Source: DATAES01 sp963802415 | GTDB lineage: Bacteria; Actinomycetota; Acidimicrobiia; Acidimicrobiales; JACDCH01 | Assembly (NCBI GenBank): GCA_963802415.1 | Contig: CAWDIH010000002.1 | Coordinates: forward strand, 434,001 to 498,000 | Direction of reading: 5' to 3' | DNA length: 64,000 nt | In this document: in pieces, positions 50,197 through 58,963 of the stretch | How positions within the stretch are numbered: the first letter of the stretch is position 1 | How the letters are laid out: each line of letters opens with the position of its first letter | Notes under the pieces: generated by a model | Seen by the model: only the letters and a program-made list of their open reading frames with translations | Database searches by the model: none | What the model was told of the DNA's origin: nothing | Made by a program: the position numbers and the translations under genes

Positions 50197-51363
50197 ATGG
50201 CCACGGAGCACACGGGTACGCCGGCCGAAGGTCTCGTCGAGCGTGTGCGCGCGGTCGTACCGATGATCGCGTCGACGTCGTTCGAGGCCGAGGCGCAGCG
50301 CCGGCCCCTCGACGAGGTCATTGACGCGCTCAAAGCGACCGGTGTGTTCCGCTCGTTCGTACCGGCTCGATACGGCGGCTACGAGATCGACATGTCGACG
50401 TACGTCGACATCGCGCTCGCCGTGGCGCACGCTGATCCGTCGATGGGGTGGATCACCACCTTCTACATGGAGCACAACTGGCTGCTGACGATGTTCCCCG
50501 ACGAGCTCCAGGACGAGATCTTCGGCGCGCATCCCTTCGTACTCGCCCCCGGAACGGTCAACCCCAGCGGCCGCGCCGTTCGGGCGGACGATGGCACGTA
50601 CTCACTCTCGGGTCACTGGCAGTTCGGCACCGGGATCTGCCACGCGGACTTGGTGCTGCTGAGCGGCAAGTTCGAAGGCGACGACGCCGTACGGCTGTTC
50701 CTCGTCGAGCAGGACCAAGTGGAGGTGAAGGACACCTGGCACGTCGACGGCATGGCGGCCACCGGCAGCCGCGACATCGTCGCCACGGACGTGTCCGTCC
50801 CACCGCAGCGGGTCTCGCTCATGCCGCCCCCGCACGCGCTCGCCCGGCCCGGAGACCCGTACCTCCTGCGCATCCCGATCCCGCCCTTCCTGTCGCTGAC
50901 TGCGGCGCTGCCCGCGGTTGGCGCGGCGCAGCGAGCGCTCGAGCTCTTCGAGGAGCTGCTCTTCGGACGGATCATGTTCGGCACGAAACGGACCCAGAGT
51001 GCGCGGGTGCCGACGCAGGTCCGCCTCGCGAACCTCAGGGTCGAGGTCGATTTCGCCGAGACGCTCGTGCGTGACGTCGCAGCTCGCATGCAGGCGCATT
51101 GCGACGGAACGATCGACCTCGACTCGCTCGGCCAGCAGCACCTCCGTCTGGCGATCGCCCACATCGTGCGCCGCTGCCGTGACGTGGTGCGCGAGATCCT
51201 GGCGTCGAGCGGCGCGTCGGTGCACTACCTCGACCACGAGCTGCAGCGGCTCCACCGCGACGTCCACATGATCTGTGCCCATACGGTGTTCGACGTCGAC
51301 CTCGTCGCCGAGGGGGTCGGCCGTGCCATCGTCGTCGCGCGCGAAACCAGGCGCGACGAGTGA
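50197..51363 (+). CDS. acyl-CoA dehydrogenase-fold flavin monooxygenase (HsaA-like), second copy
   Basis: A 388-residue group D flavin enzyme: RPLDEVIDALKATGVFRSFVPARYGGYEIDMSTYVDIALAVAHADPSMGWITTFYMEHNW, SLSGHWQFGTGICHADLVLLSG, WHVDGMAATGSRDIVATDVSVPP. Same architecture as 44344 but clearly divergent, so it probably acts on another intermediate. Lies between the NTF2 trio and the ferredoxin/P450 pair in one operon. Confidence 0.9.
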   Translation: MATEHTGTPAEGLVERVRAVVPMIASTSFEAEAQRRPLDEVIDALKATGVFRSFVPARYGGYEIDMSTYVDIALAVAHADPSMGWITTFYMEHNWLLTMFPDELQDEIFGAHPFVLAPGTVNPSGRAVRADDGTYSLSGHWQFGTGICHADLVLLSGKFEGDDAVRLFLVEQDQVEVKDTWHVDGMAATGSRDIVATDVSVPPQRVSLMPPPHALARPGDPYLLRIPIPPFLSLTAALPAVGAAQRALELFEELLFGRIMFGTKRTQSARVPTQVRLANLRVEVDFAETLVRDVAARMQAHCDGTIDLDSLGQQHLRLAIAHIVRRCRDVVREILASSGASVHYLDHELQRLHRDVHMICAHTVFDVDLVAEGVGRAIVVARETRRDE

Positions 51364-51451
51364 AGCGTGCAGGTCAGTGTGGCAAACGACCCTTGCGGGA
51401 CGGAGCGCCGGAGGCCATGGTTCCCGGAGCGAGTGGTGTGGAAGGACCGCG

Positions 51452-51649
51452 ATGAGGGTGCACGTGGACGAGACGAGGTGTGAGGGGCACGGCCGTTGCT
51501 ACGACCTCGCGCCCGATCTGTTCGAGCCCGACGAGATCGGGAACTCGCACGAGACGAATGACGGCATCGTTCCGGCGGGCCGCGAGGAGCTGGCCCGACG
51601 CGCGGTCCTGAACTGCCCCGAACGCGCGATCACGATCACGGAGGACTGA
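51452..51649 (+). CDS. [3Fe-4S]-type ferredoxin, P450 partner
   Basis: A 65-residue ferredoxin: VDETRCEGHGRCYDLAPDLFE with C-x5-C spacing, and the third ligand in LNCPERAITI. The missing fourth Cys indicates a [3Fe-4S] cluster, usual for actinobacterial P450 partners. ATG 51452 follows AAGGA; two bases separate its stop from the P450 start, so it surely supplies that enzyme with electrons. Its reductase is encoded elsewhere. Confidence 0.93.
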   Translation: MRVHVDETRCEGHGRCYDLAPDLFEPDEIGNSHETNDGIVPAGREELARRAVLNCPERAITITED

Positions 51650-51651
51650 GG

Positions 51652-52945
51652 ATGGCCGAACAAGACGCTCGACCGCAATCGGTCGACGAGCGGTTCGCGT
51701 CGCTCGCGGACGAGATAGACGAGGAGCCGATGGGCTTCAACAACGAGGTCATCATCGGTCCGGTCTCGGATTTCGCAACCGACTTCGATCACACGGCCGA
51801 CGAGTGGGCCGCCGACCCGTACCCGATCATCGAGGATCTCCGCGAGCGGTGCCCCATCGCACACACCGACCGCTATGGAGGCGGCTGGCTGCCGGTCGGT
51901 CACGACCAGGTGGCCGAGATCGCCTACGACACCGAGCACTTCACGTCCCGGTCGGTGGTCATGGGCAACCACCGTCCGCCACGAGAGCTCGCGCCCGTCG
52001 GTATCGCGCCACCGATCTCGTCGGACCCGCCGTTCCACCACGGCGCCCGTCGGGTGCTGCTTCCCGCGTTCGCGCCGCCGCGCGATCACCAAGCTCGAAC
52101 CGGGCACGCGCGACTACTGCGAGTCGTTGCTCGACGATCTCGAGGGACGGCCGGTCGTGGATGCCGCAGCTGACTTCGCGCAGCACATTCCGGTCCGGGT
52201 CATCGCCGACATGCTCGGGTTCCCGCCACAGGATGCAGAGCTGTTTCGTGGGTTCGTCCACAACACCCTCGAAGGGATCAACGAGCCGCTCGAGGTGCGG
52301 TTCGAGCGGATGCAGGGGTTGTTCGGCTACTTGAGCGCTCAGATCGACGATCACCTCCGCACACCGCGTGACGACCTCACGTCCTTTCTCATCGATGCGG
52401 AGATGGACGGCGTGAAGCTCGACGCGTCCCACATCGTCGGATCGATGGCCTTGCTGTTGCTGGCCGGCATCGACACCACCTGGAGCGCGATCGGCGCATC
52501 GATATGGCACCTCGCCAAGACGCCGGCGGACCGCAAACGGCTCGTGGCCGAGCCCGACCTGTTGCCCATCGCCATGGAGGAACTGCTGCGGGCCTACTCA
52601 CCCGTGACGATGGCGCGGCTCGTCAAGGATGACATGGACTGGCACGGCTGCCCGATGAAGGCCGATGACTGGGTGCTGCTCTCCTTCCCTGCTGCGAACC
52701 GCGACCCGAGCGCCTTCGAAGACGCCGATCGCGTCATCATCGATCGTGAGATCAATCGGCACTCGGCGTTCGGTCTCGGCGTGCACCGCTGCATCGGTTC
52801 GCATCTCGCGCGCATGGAGCTTCGTGTCGCGTTGGAGACATGGCTGGCTCGTTTCCCCTCGTTCTCGCTTGCCGACCCCGACGCAGTGACCTGGTCGCCG
52901 GGACAAGTGCGCGGTCCTCGACAGCTGCCCATCGCGGTGGGCTGA
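51652..52945 (+). pseudogene. cytochrome P450 with a +1 frameshift
   Basis: About 430 residues. The N-terminal part (MAEQDARPQS to RRVLLPAFAPP) is in the first frame; after an extra base near 52081 the rest follows (AITKLEPGTRDYCESLLDDL). Motifs: LLAGIDTTWSAIGASIW in the I helix, EELLRAYSP as ExxR, and FGLGVHRCIGSHLARMELR with the haem Cys. Restoring one base gives a complete enzyme. Soluble bacterial class. The palindromic repeat copy 5 begins 17 bases after its stop. Confidence 0.9.
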
Positions 52946-52962
52946 CCGCAGACGCCGGCGCC

Positions 52963-53074
52963 GCGCACATTGTCGACTCAGCCACGGAAACACGTCGCTG
53001 AGTCGACACAGAGTTTCGTCCTGGCGCGTCTGTGTCGACTCAGCCACCGGATCCGTGGGTCAGGCGACACAGAC
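52963..53074. repeat. palindromic repeat array, copy 5 (two units)
   Basis: Left-end unit 52963-53013 (51 bases), spacer 53014-53027 (14), unit 53028-53074 (47). Fills almost the whole 139-base gap between the convergent P450 and GlcG-like genes. Confidence 0.9.
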
Positions 53075-53084
53075 GCGACCCCTC

Positions 53085-53507
53085 CTACCCCAGCACGCCG
53101 AGTCCGGCTTCCGCGACTTCCATGTCCTGGCTCCAGTGCGCGCCGCTGACGCCGATCGCGCCGACGCGCGTGCCATCGATGTTGATCGGAAAGCCGCCTC
53201 CGAACACGACGAGGCGATCGATCCCCGCGGTCGCGCCGGCTGACAGGGGCGCATCGTCCTTGATGAAGTCGAACCATCCGTCGGTGGGGAGGCCGAATCC
53301 GACGGCGGTGTACGCCTTGTCCTGCGCCACCTGCACACTGAGGAGCGCGGCACCGTCCATGCGGCTGAACGCCTTCAGCACCCCGCTCTCGTCCACGATT
53401 GCGATCACGAACGGGATGCCCATCTCGTTCGCCTTTGCTTCGGCAGCGTCGACCATGCGACGCGCGAGCTCGGTGGAGATGCTCGCCTTCGGGAACGTGT
53501 CGGCCAT
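53085..53507 (-). CDS. GlcG/HbpS-like (DUF336) protein
   Basis: A 140-residue protein of the haem-binding GlcG family: ISTELARRMVDAAEAKANEMGIPFVIAIVDESGVLKAFSRMDGA, DKAYTAVGFGLPT, GGGFPINIDGTRVGAIGVSGAHWSQDMEVAEAGL. Relatives bind haem or corrinoid-like ligands, or act as accessory proteins in catabolic operons. AAGGAGG precedes ATG 53507. Same strand as, and 26 bases from, the ICL-family lyase upstream. Confidence 0.9.
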   Translation of the reverse strand: MADTFPKASISTELARRMVDAAEAKANEMGIPFVIAIVDESGVLKAFSRMDGAALLSVQVAQDKAYTAVGFGLPTDGWFDFIKDDAPLSAGATAGIDRLVVFGGGFPINIDGTRVGAIGVSGAHWSQDMEVAEAGLGVLG

Positions 53508-53533
53508 GCCGCCTCCTTGTCGGTCGCTGAACG

Positions 53534-54424
53534 TTACGAGAGGAACTGCTTCTCGAGCTCGCTGATCTCGGGCATTCCGATGAACTCGAGGAACTCCGCG
53601 AACCGGGGAAGCCGATCCATGATCGGGATCGGGGTCCCGGCCGCCGCGATGTCTGCGAGCGCCTGGCGGATCGACGCTGTCGCCGTGAGCAACGTGCTGA
53701 TCGGATAGATGACGATGGCGAAGCCGAGATCGCGCAGCCGGTCGTAGGGGACCGGAGGGGTCTTTCCTCCTTCGGCCCAGTTGAACAGCAGAGGTACGTC
53801 GGCCAGTTCGGACGCGACCGTCTCGATCTCTTCCTCCGTCCTCGCCGCCTCCACGAAGAGCACGTCCGCCCCCGCATCGCGGTAACGGCGGGCGCGGTCG
53901 AGGGCGGCCGGGAGCCCTTCGACGGCGCGGGCGTCGGTGCGGGCGATGATGATGAACTCGGAGGACTGTCTCGCTGCGGTCGCGGCGCGGATCTTCGTGA
54001 GCATCTCGTCGGTCGGTACGACTTGTTTGCCTTCCAGGTGTCCGCACTTCTTGGGCGCGACCTGGTCCTCGAGATGGATCGCGGCGACGCCGGCCTGCTC
54101 GTACTCCTGCACGGTCCGGACCACGTTGATCGCGTTGCCATAACCGGTGTCGGCATCGGCGATGACTGGCAACTCGCAGGCTCGAGCGATGCGGTGCGCG
54201 TTGTCGACCATCTCGCCCATCGTCACGAGGCCGACGTCGGGCCGGCCGAGCAACGACGCGGCGGTGCCGAAGCCGGTCATGTACACCGCGTCGAACCCGG
54301 CTTCCTCGACGAGGCGAGCGCCGAGCGCGTCGTACACGCCGGGCGCGAGCACCGGAGCACGGGCCGAGAGAAGCTCGCGCAACCGCCGGGGTCCGTTCGT
54401 CGCTGGGCGCAAGTAGTTCGCCAT
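53534..54424 (-). CDS. isocitrate lyase/PEP mutase-family protein
   Basis: A 296-residue TIM-barrel lyase: LLSARAPVLAPGVYDALGARLVEEAGFDAVYMTGFGTAASLLG, VIADADTGYGNAINVVRTVQEYEQAGVAAIHLEDQVAPKKCGH, and FIIIARTDAR. KKCGH with Cys near 123 corresponds to the catalytic Cys of (methyl)isocitrate lyases; oxaloacetate decarboxylase or 2,3-dimethylmalate lyase are other options. It could cleave C-C bonds of a side-chain product to pyruvate or succinate. Confidence 0.9.
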   Translation of the reverse strand: MANYLRPATNGPRRLRELLSARAPVLAPGVYDALGARLVEEAGFDAVYMTGFGTAASLLGRPDVGLVTMGEMVDNAHRIARACELPVIADADTGYGNAINVVRTVQEYEQAGVAAIHLEDQVAPKKCGHLEGKQVVPTDEMLTKIRAATAARQSSEFIIIARTDARAVEGLPAALDRARRYRDAGADVLFVEAARTEEEIETVASELADVPLLFNWAEGGKTPPVPYDRLRDLGFAIVIYPISTLLTATASIRQALADIAAAGTPIPIMDRLPRFAEFLEFIGMPEISELEKQFLS

Positions 54425-54463
54425 CAGTTCTCCCGTCGAGTCGCTGTCGATGCGCAGCGCGCC

Positions 54464-54787
54464 TCAGCCGACGCGCAGCTCGCCGAGCTCGGCCCAGTCG
54501 TCCTGGTCGACGACCTGGCTGATGATGCGAGGTGTCTCGACCAGGTACGACGGTAGGTCAACGCGAGCTTGCCCGAAATGGTCGGACTGCACATGAGCCG
54601 CTCCTGCGTCGGCGTCGTGGAACGCCTCCACGAGCACGTACTCGGTCGGATCATCGACGTTGCGGGACCAGTTGAACCACAGACACCCGGGTTCGCTGCG
54701 TGTCGCGTCGGTGAACACGCGGGTTATCTCGGGCCATTGCTCCGCGTGTTCCGGGCGTACCCAGAACTTGGCGGTGATGAAGATCAT
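54464..54787 (-). CDS. antibiotic-biosynthesis-monooxygenase-domain protein (quinol monooxygenase-like)
   Basis: A 107-residue dimeric alpha/beta-barrel protein: MIFITAKFWVRPEHAEQWPEITRVFTDATRSEPGCLWFNWSRNVDDPTEYVLVEAFHDADAGAAHVQSDHFGQA. ABM proteins such as YgiN oxidise quinols without cofactors. Start MIFITAKF (54787) fits family N-termini better than ATG 54802. First gene of the minus-strand group with the lyase and GlcG-like genes. Confidence 0.9.
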   Translation of the reverse strand: MIFITAKFWVRPEHAEQWPEITRVFTDATRSEPGCLWFNWSRNVDDPTEYVLVEAFHDADAGAAHVQSDHFGQARVDLPSYLVETPRIISQVVDQDDWAELGELRVG

Positions 54788-54897
54788 GTCGCTACTCCCC
54801 AAAGGTGTTCACGGTGGCTTCGTCGCGTTGTCGCACGAGATGCTCCTCGACGGTGTGGACGGCGACTTCTCATCTCGCTTGGAGCAGGCGCACACCT

Positions 54898-56748
54898 TCA
54901 GCGACATATCGTCAGCTTCGCCCCGGGGCTGATGGGCGAGATCCGGATGTCGAGTGGGAGCTCGACTGAGATGGTTCCCTGGTCCCGAGGGCCGAAATAC
55001 AGCGGCCCTGACGCGACGGCACCGCTCTCGAGGAGTCTGATCAACGCGGGTGTGCGGATTGCGAATCGGTCGCCCTCGTCGAGCGAGAGGTCGACGCTCG
55101 TCGTGTGCGTGGTGCAGTCGGCGTTCTCGAGTGGTCCGTCCACTTGGGCGAGGCCGAGCCGGATCGGGAACAGAGCCTCGACGCGTGGATCGATCGCCCC
55201 GGCGTCGGGCAGCCGGCCTTCGTCCCGGAGATCGAGCAGCCACCCGATCGTGACTTCGTCCGGCGAGAGGGGCTCGTGGAGTGGTCGCACCGACCGTGGC
55301 ACGCGTTCGGCGAGGTCGGTGCGAGGGAGACCGAGGACGGTCTGCCGTTGCCCGTCGAAGTAGCGGGCATCGAACGGCGGGGAGTTGAACTCGGTGATGT
55401 TGCCAGGCACGCTCACGAGCAGCAGGGCCACGACCGGAACCATCGCGGATCGCCATCGCCGGGCGATGGCGTCGCCGGCGAGGGCGAGGGCGGGGAGGAG
55501 CAGCACCGCCCCGATGTAGACGTAACGGCTCGCCCGGGCCTCCGCCAGCCCGAAGACCCACCGGACCTGTGCGGTGAGCGCGAACAGGACCGGGCCGCAG
55601 GCGAGGAGCGCGAGCGGCACCGATGCCCGGCGGCGGAGGTCGTCGATGGTGGATGAGCGAGCCAGCTGCCACAGCCCGACCACGAGGAGGGCGGTGAGCA
55701 GCAGGGTGACCACGGTGGTGCCACCGACCGCCCGTGCCGTGGCCACCTGGCCCTCTCGGATCCAGTCCCACACCACCGACAGCGCCGGTCGCCCGAACGG
55801 GTACCGCGCTGGATCCGCCACCGCGGTCCAGGCGAGGTAGGCGAGCGCCGGGGGCGCGGCGTGAACGAGCGCGATGCGCCAGCCCCGCCGCGAGAGCGCG
55901 GCGAGCCCGACGGCCACCACCATGAGCGGGCCGATGCCGGACGACATGACCGCACCGACACCGGCGATCACGCCCAGCGCATCGCGACGTGTCAACGGTC
56001 CGTCGTGGTCGGCGAGCACGAGCTGTGTGAGACCGAGGAGGATCGAGCTGAGGAGGGTGATCTGGAACGCCCAGAGGATGTTGTCCTCACCCGGCCCGAA
56101 CAGCACGAGCGACCCGGCAGCAGCGGTCGCGATCCACGGACCCACACCGGCCCGCCGCATGACGACGCGCAGCATCGTCGCGACCCCGAGGTGCATGGTC
56201 ACGACGAGCATCAGATAGGGCGTGAACCGAAGTCCGAACACGTTGAACATGAGTCGGAACACGACAACAGGCAGCGCGACGGGGTGGACGTCGTGCGCGC
56301 GGAAGATGTCGCCGATATCGCCGCCGTCGCGACCCGCGAAGATCCGCAACTCGTCGTTGCGGAACCAGCGCTGTGAGCCCATGCCGAACACCAGGACCGG
56401 CCACGCGACGACGACGTAGGCGACGAACGCGGCGAGCGCCAGACGCGCCCTCCGCACGGCGCGGCTCGCCGCGGCCGTTACGGGTTCGTCGATGCTGAGC
56501 GCTGCCACCACCGTCGATACCACCACTGGTCCGGGTTTCGAGCCACCCGCGGTGGTCGAGGTAGAAGTCAAATGTAATGCACGGCGCAGGACGGCCGTTC
56601 GGTGTGCGCGCGCCGCGGGCTTCCAAAGCGCGGCGAACTGCCCGAGAGCGCCACTCAGCCCCGCTGGCACCGTCGGCTGATCCGTCATGCACATCGCATC
56701 GCTCACGGTCCAGCGACGTGGGACCGCTCCGGATGGGACGCATTGCAT
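54898..56748 (-). CDS. polytopic membrane protein, possible GT-C glycosyltransferase-like
   Basis: Up to 616 residues with about 10-11 transmembrane segments between residues 85 and 455 and a C-terminal external domain of about 150 residues (RYFDGQRQTVLGLPRTDL to ISPGAKLTICR). An acidic first loop (WFRNDELRIFAGRDGGDIGDIFRAHDVHPVAL) recalls the catalytic loop of GT-C transferases using polyprenyl-linked sugars; this is inference. Start may be ATG 56694 or 56688: the segment MCMTDQPTVPAG belongs to a repeat also found at 4386. No enzymatic motif is certain. Confidence 0.78.
   Translation of the reverse strand: MQCVPSGAVPRRWTVSDAMCMTDQPTVPAGLSGALGQFAALWKPAARAHRTAVLRRALHLTSTSTTAGGSKPGPVVVSTVVAALSIDEPVTAAASRAVRRARLALAAFVAYVVVAWPVLVFGMGSQRWFRNDELRIFAGRDGGDIGDIFRAHDVHPVALPVVVFRLMFNVFGLRFTPYLMLVVTMHLGVATMLRVVMRRAGVGPWIATAAAGSLVLFGPGEDNILWAFQITLLSSILLGLTQLVLADHDGPLTRRDALGVIAGVGAVMSSGIGPLMVVAVGLAALSRRGWRIALVHAAPPALAYLAWTAVADPARYPFGRPALSVVWDWIREGQVATARAVGGTTVVTLLLTALLVVGLWQLARSSTIDDLRRRASVPLALLACGPVLFALTAQVRWVFGLAEARASRYVYIGAVLLLPALALAGDAIARRWRSAMVPVVALLLVSVPGNITEFNSPPFDARYFDGQRQTVLGLPRTDLAERVPRSVRPLHEPLSPDEVTIGWLLDLRDEGRLPDAGAIDPRVEALFPIRLGLAQVDGPLENADCTTHTTSVDLSLDEGDRFAIRTPALIRLLESGAVASGPLYFGPRDQGTISVELPLDIRISPISPGAKLTICR
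56658..56721 (-). repeat. start-codon repeat, copy B
   Basis: Near-identical to 4386-4451 read on the minus strand, with one base fewer (GATGCGATG against GATGCTGATG) and about four substitutions. It includes ATGTGCATGACGGAT and forms the head of the membrane-protein frame. Confidence 0.8.
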
Positions 56749-56843
56749 CGTGGTCGATCTCCACCTGAACCGGCCACAAGGTGACCGGTTTTTCCCTTAG
56801 CTTCGGGAGGCTGACCAAGGCCCCCAAGATTGGAGTGACAATC

Positions 56844-57701
56844 ATGCCCGAGCGAGACGGCTACATCCCTGGCGTCCCCTGTTGGGTCGACACCACCCAT
56901 CCAGACCCGGAAGCCGCGGTCTTGTTCTACCGCGACTTGTTCGGGTGGGAGTTCGAAAACACCATGCCTGAAGGGTCGGACGGCAGCTACTTCATCGGCC
57001 GTATCCGGGGCGGGGACGTGGCGGCGGTCGGGTCCATACCCGAGGGCGCCCCGTCCATCGCGATGTGGAACACGTACATCTGGGTCGAGAGTGCCGACGA
57101 AACGGCGGCGAAGGCTCGGAAGGCCGGCGGCGGGGCGACGGAGCCCTTCGACATCATGGACTCAGGGCGGATGTCGGTGCTCACTGACCCCGAAGGGGCA
57201 GCAGTCCGGGTCTGGCAGGCGGAGAAGCACCGGGGTGCGCAGGTTGTCAACGAGCACGGCTCGCTCAATTTCAACAACCTCGCCACTCGCGATCTCGACC
57301 GCGCCAAGGCGTTCTACGGCGATGTGTTCGGTTGGCAGACGCTGGCGTTGCCCGCCGGCGTGATGTGGACGCTACCCGGCTATGGCGACCACCTCGAGGA
57401 GGCCACCCCTGGCCTTCGCGAGCAGATGGCGCAGGTGGGAGCGCCGGACGGTTTCATCGACGTCGTCGCCGCCGTGAATCCGATCGCCTCTGACGACCGC
57501 ACGACGTCGCCGCACTGGAGCGTCACCTTCGCGGTCGACGATGCCGACGCGACGGCAGCGAAAGCAAAGGAGCTCGGCGGCGAGGTCGTCTCCGGCCCGA
57601 TCGATGCCCCGTGGACCCGGATGGCGGTGATCAAGGACCCACAGGGAGCGACCTTCATCGCCGGCCAGTTCGTTCCGGAGAACAAGGACCTCGTGGCGTA
57701 G
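56844..57701 (+). CDS. two-domain VOC (glyoxalase/bleomycin-resistance) protein
   Basis: A 285-residue protein of two VOC modules: GVPCWVDTTHPDPEAAVLFYRDLFGWEFENTMP (residues 8-40) and LNFNNLATRDLDRAKAFYGDVFGWQTLALP (about 145-175), with DPEGAAVRVWQ and DPQGATFIAGQF at the module ends. Matches the CFP30-like proteins of actinomycetes; ligand and reaction unknown. ATG 56844 follows TTGGAG. Divergent from the membrane protein. Confidence 0.9.
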   Translation: MPERDGYIPGVPCWVDTTHPDPEAAVLFYRDLFGWEFENTMPEGSDGSYFIGRIRGGDVAAVGSIPEGAPSIAMWNTYIWVESADETAAKARKAGGGATEPFDIMDSGRMSVLTDPEGAAVRVWQAEKHRGAQVVNEHGSLNFNNLATRDLDRAKAFYGDVFGWQTLALPAGVMWTLPGYGDHLEEATPGLREQMAQVGAPDGFIDVVAAVNPIASDDRTTSPHWSVTFAVDDADATAAKAKELGGEVVSGPIDAPWTRMAVIKDPQGATFIAGQFVPENKDLVA

Positions 57702-57728
57702 CCGGAGCCCGTCGCAACGAGCCTTGGG

Positions 57729-58340
57729 TCACGTCCACGGTACGGGGGAGTCCCAGCGATCGAGGAAGGTGGTCTGCGAGGTCGGCTTGCGAGACGTCGG
57801 ACCGAAGTTGCCCTGCGGGTAGCCGAGCGGCACACAGAAGTAGAAACCGACATCGTCCGGGATGCCGAACATGACGTAGAAGCGCGTCATCACCGAAGGA
57901 TGAAGCGTGGTGGGGACGGAGCCGATGCCTAGGCCGCGCGCCGCCAGCATGAGATTTTGGACAGCCGGGATGACGGAGTCGGCAGGACCATGGCGGAGCG
58001 CCAACGCGAACACGATGCAAGGCGCATCGCCGATGGTCTCGGCGAGCCGAGCCGCCGGATGGAACTGCTGCGGGAGCGCCGCGTAGTCGGCGAACCCTTC
58101 GTCGTGGCGCTTCGCCCACCATGCCTCGTGGTACAGCGTCGCGAACGCGCGAATTGCGGCGGGATCGGTGACGACGAGAAAGCGGCAGATCTGTTGGTTG
58201 CCTCCGTTGGGTGCGCGTACAGCCGCCTCGATGATGAGCTGGATGTCATCGAGCGAGATCGGGTCATGCCGCAAGCGTCGGATCGAACGTTGCGTGAAGA
58301 TGGCTTCTCCAAGCGGCATCGACAGCCGGCTGTGGTCCAT
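57729..58340 (-). CDS. nitroreductase-family protein
   Basis: A 203-residue FMN-dependent nitroreductase: FTQRSIRRLRHDPISLDDIQLIIEAAVRAPNGGNQQICRFLVV carries the phosphate-binding RS/R pattern, and VIPAVQNLMLAARGLGIGSVPTTL the second FMN segment. C-terminal PLGYPQGNFGPTSRKP is typical. Reduces nitro-aromatics, quinones or flavin. ATG 58340 (MDHSRLSMPLGEAIFTQRS) preferred. Divergent from an AraC regulator. Confidence 0.92.
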   Translation of the reverse strand: MDHSRLSMPLGEAIFTQRSIRRLRHDPISLDDIQLIIEAAVRAPNGGNQQICRFLVVTDPAAIRAFATLYHEAWWAKRHDEGFADYAALPQQFHPAARLAETIGDAPCIVFALALRHGPADSVIPAVQNLMLAARGLGIGSVPTTLHPSVMTRFYVMFGIPDDVGFYFCVPLGYPQGNFGPTSRKPTSQTTFLDRWDSPVPWT

Positions 58341-58488
58341 GAGGCACGCTCCTGTACCGCACCGAAGGAGATCTGCGTGGTCCCGCGGATCCTCGGAAGG
58401 GTCTGATGTCTGCCAGATCATGCTCCATCACGTCGGGGGCCTCGACCTGGTTCTTGACCGTGGCGGCCGGTCGCGTACCGTCGTCGCG

Positions 58489-58899
58489 ATGACGCCGGAA
58501 GCGATCGCCGATCTCGCGCACCTGCGTCGGGCACGCGACCTCATCGATCGCGACTACGCGCAGCCCCTGGATGTCCCGGCCATGGCACGTGTCGCGCTCA
58601 TGTCGCCGGCGCACTTCTCGCGCAGGTTCCGCGCCGCGTATGGCGAGACGCCCTACTCCTATCTCATGACACGACGCATCGAGCGCGCACAGGCTCACCT
58701 GCGTCAGGGGATGTCGGTCACCGACACCTGCGTGGCGGTCGGTTGCACGTCGCTCGGCTCGTTCAGTTCGCGTTTCACCGAGATCGTCGGTGAGACGCCG
58801 TCGCAGTACCGCGGGCGCGACCACCACGACCTCGAGGTCGTTCCGCCGTGCGTGAGCATGATCGCGACGAGACCGCGGCGTACCACGGTCACGGTCTGA
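58489..58899 (+). CDS. AraC-family regulator, DNA-binding domain only
   Basis: A 136-residue protein containing just the two AraC helix-turn-helix motifs: HLRRARDLIDRDYAQPLDVPAMARVALMSPAHFSRRFRAAYGETPYSYLMTRRIERAQAHL and VTDTCVAVGCTSLGSFSSRFTEIVGETPSQYR. No ligand-binding domain. AraC plus VOC gene pairs such as this one with 58964 are common. Probably controls the VOC gene and perhaps the divergent nitroreductase. Confidence 0.92.
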   Translation: MTPEAIADLAHLRRARDLIDRDYAQPLDVPAMARVALMSPAHFSRRFRAAYGETPYSYLMTRRIERAQAHLRQGMSVTDTCVAVGCTSLGSFSSRFTEIVGETPSQYRGRDHHDLEVVPPCVSMIATRPRRTTVTV

Positions 58900-58963
58900 C
58901 CCGCTGGCGCACCGAGCAGGATCGGAGAAGGACGCGACGAGTGAGTGCGCGTACGGTCGTCGC

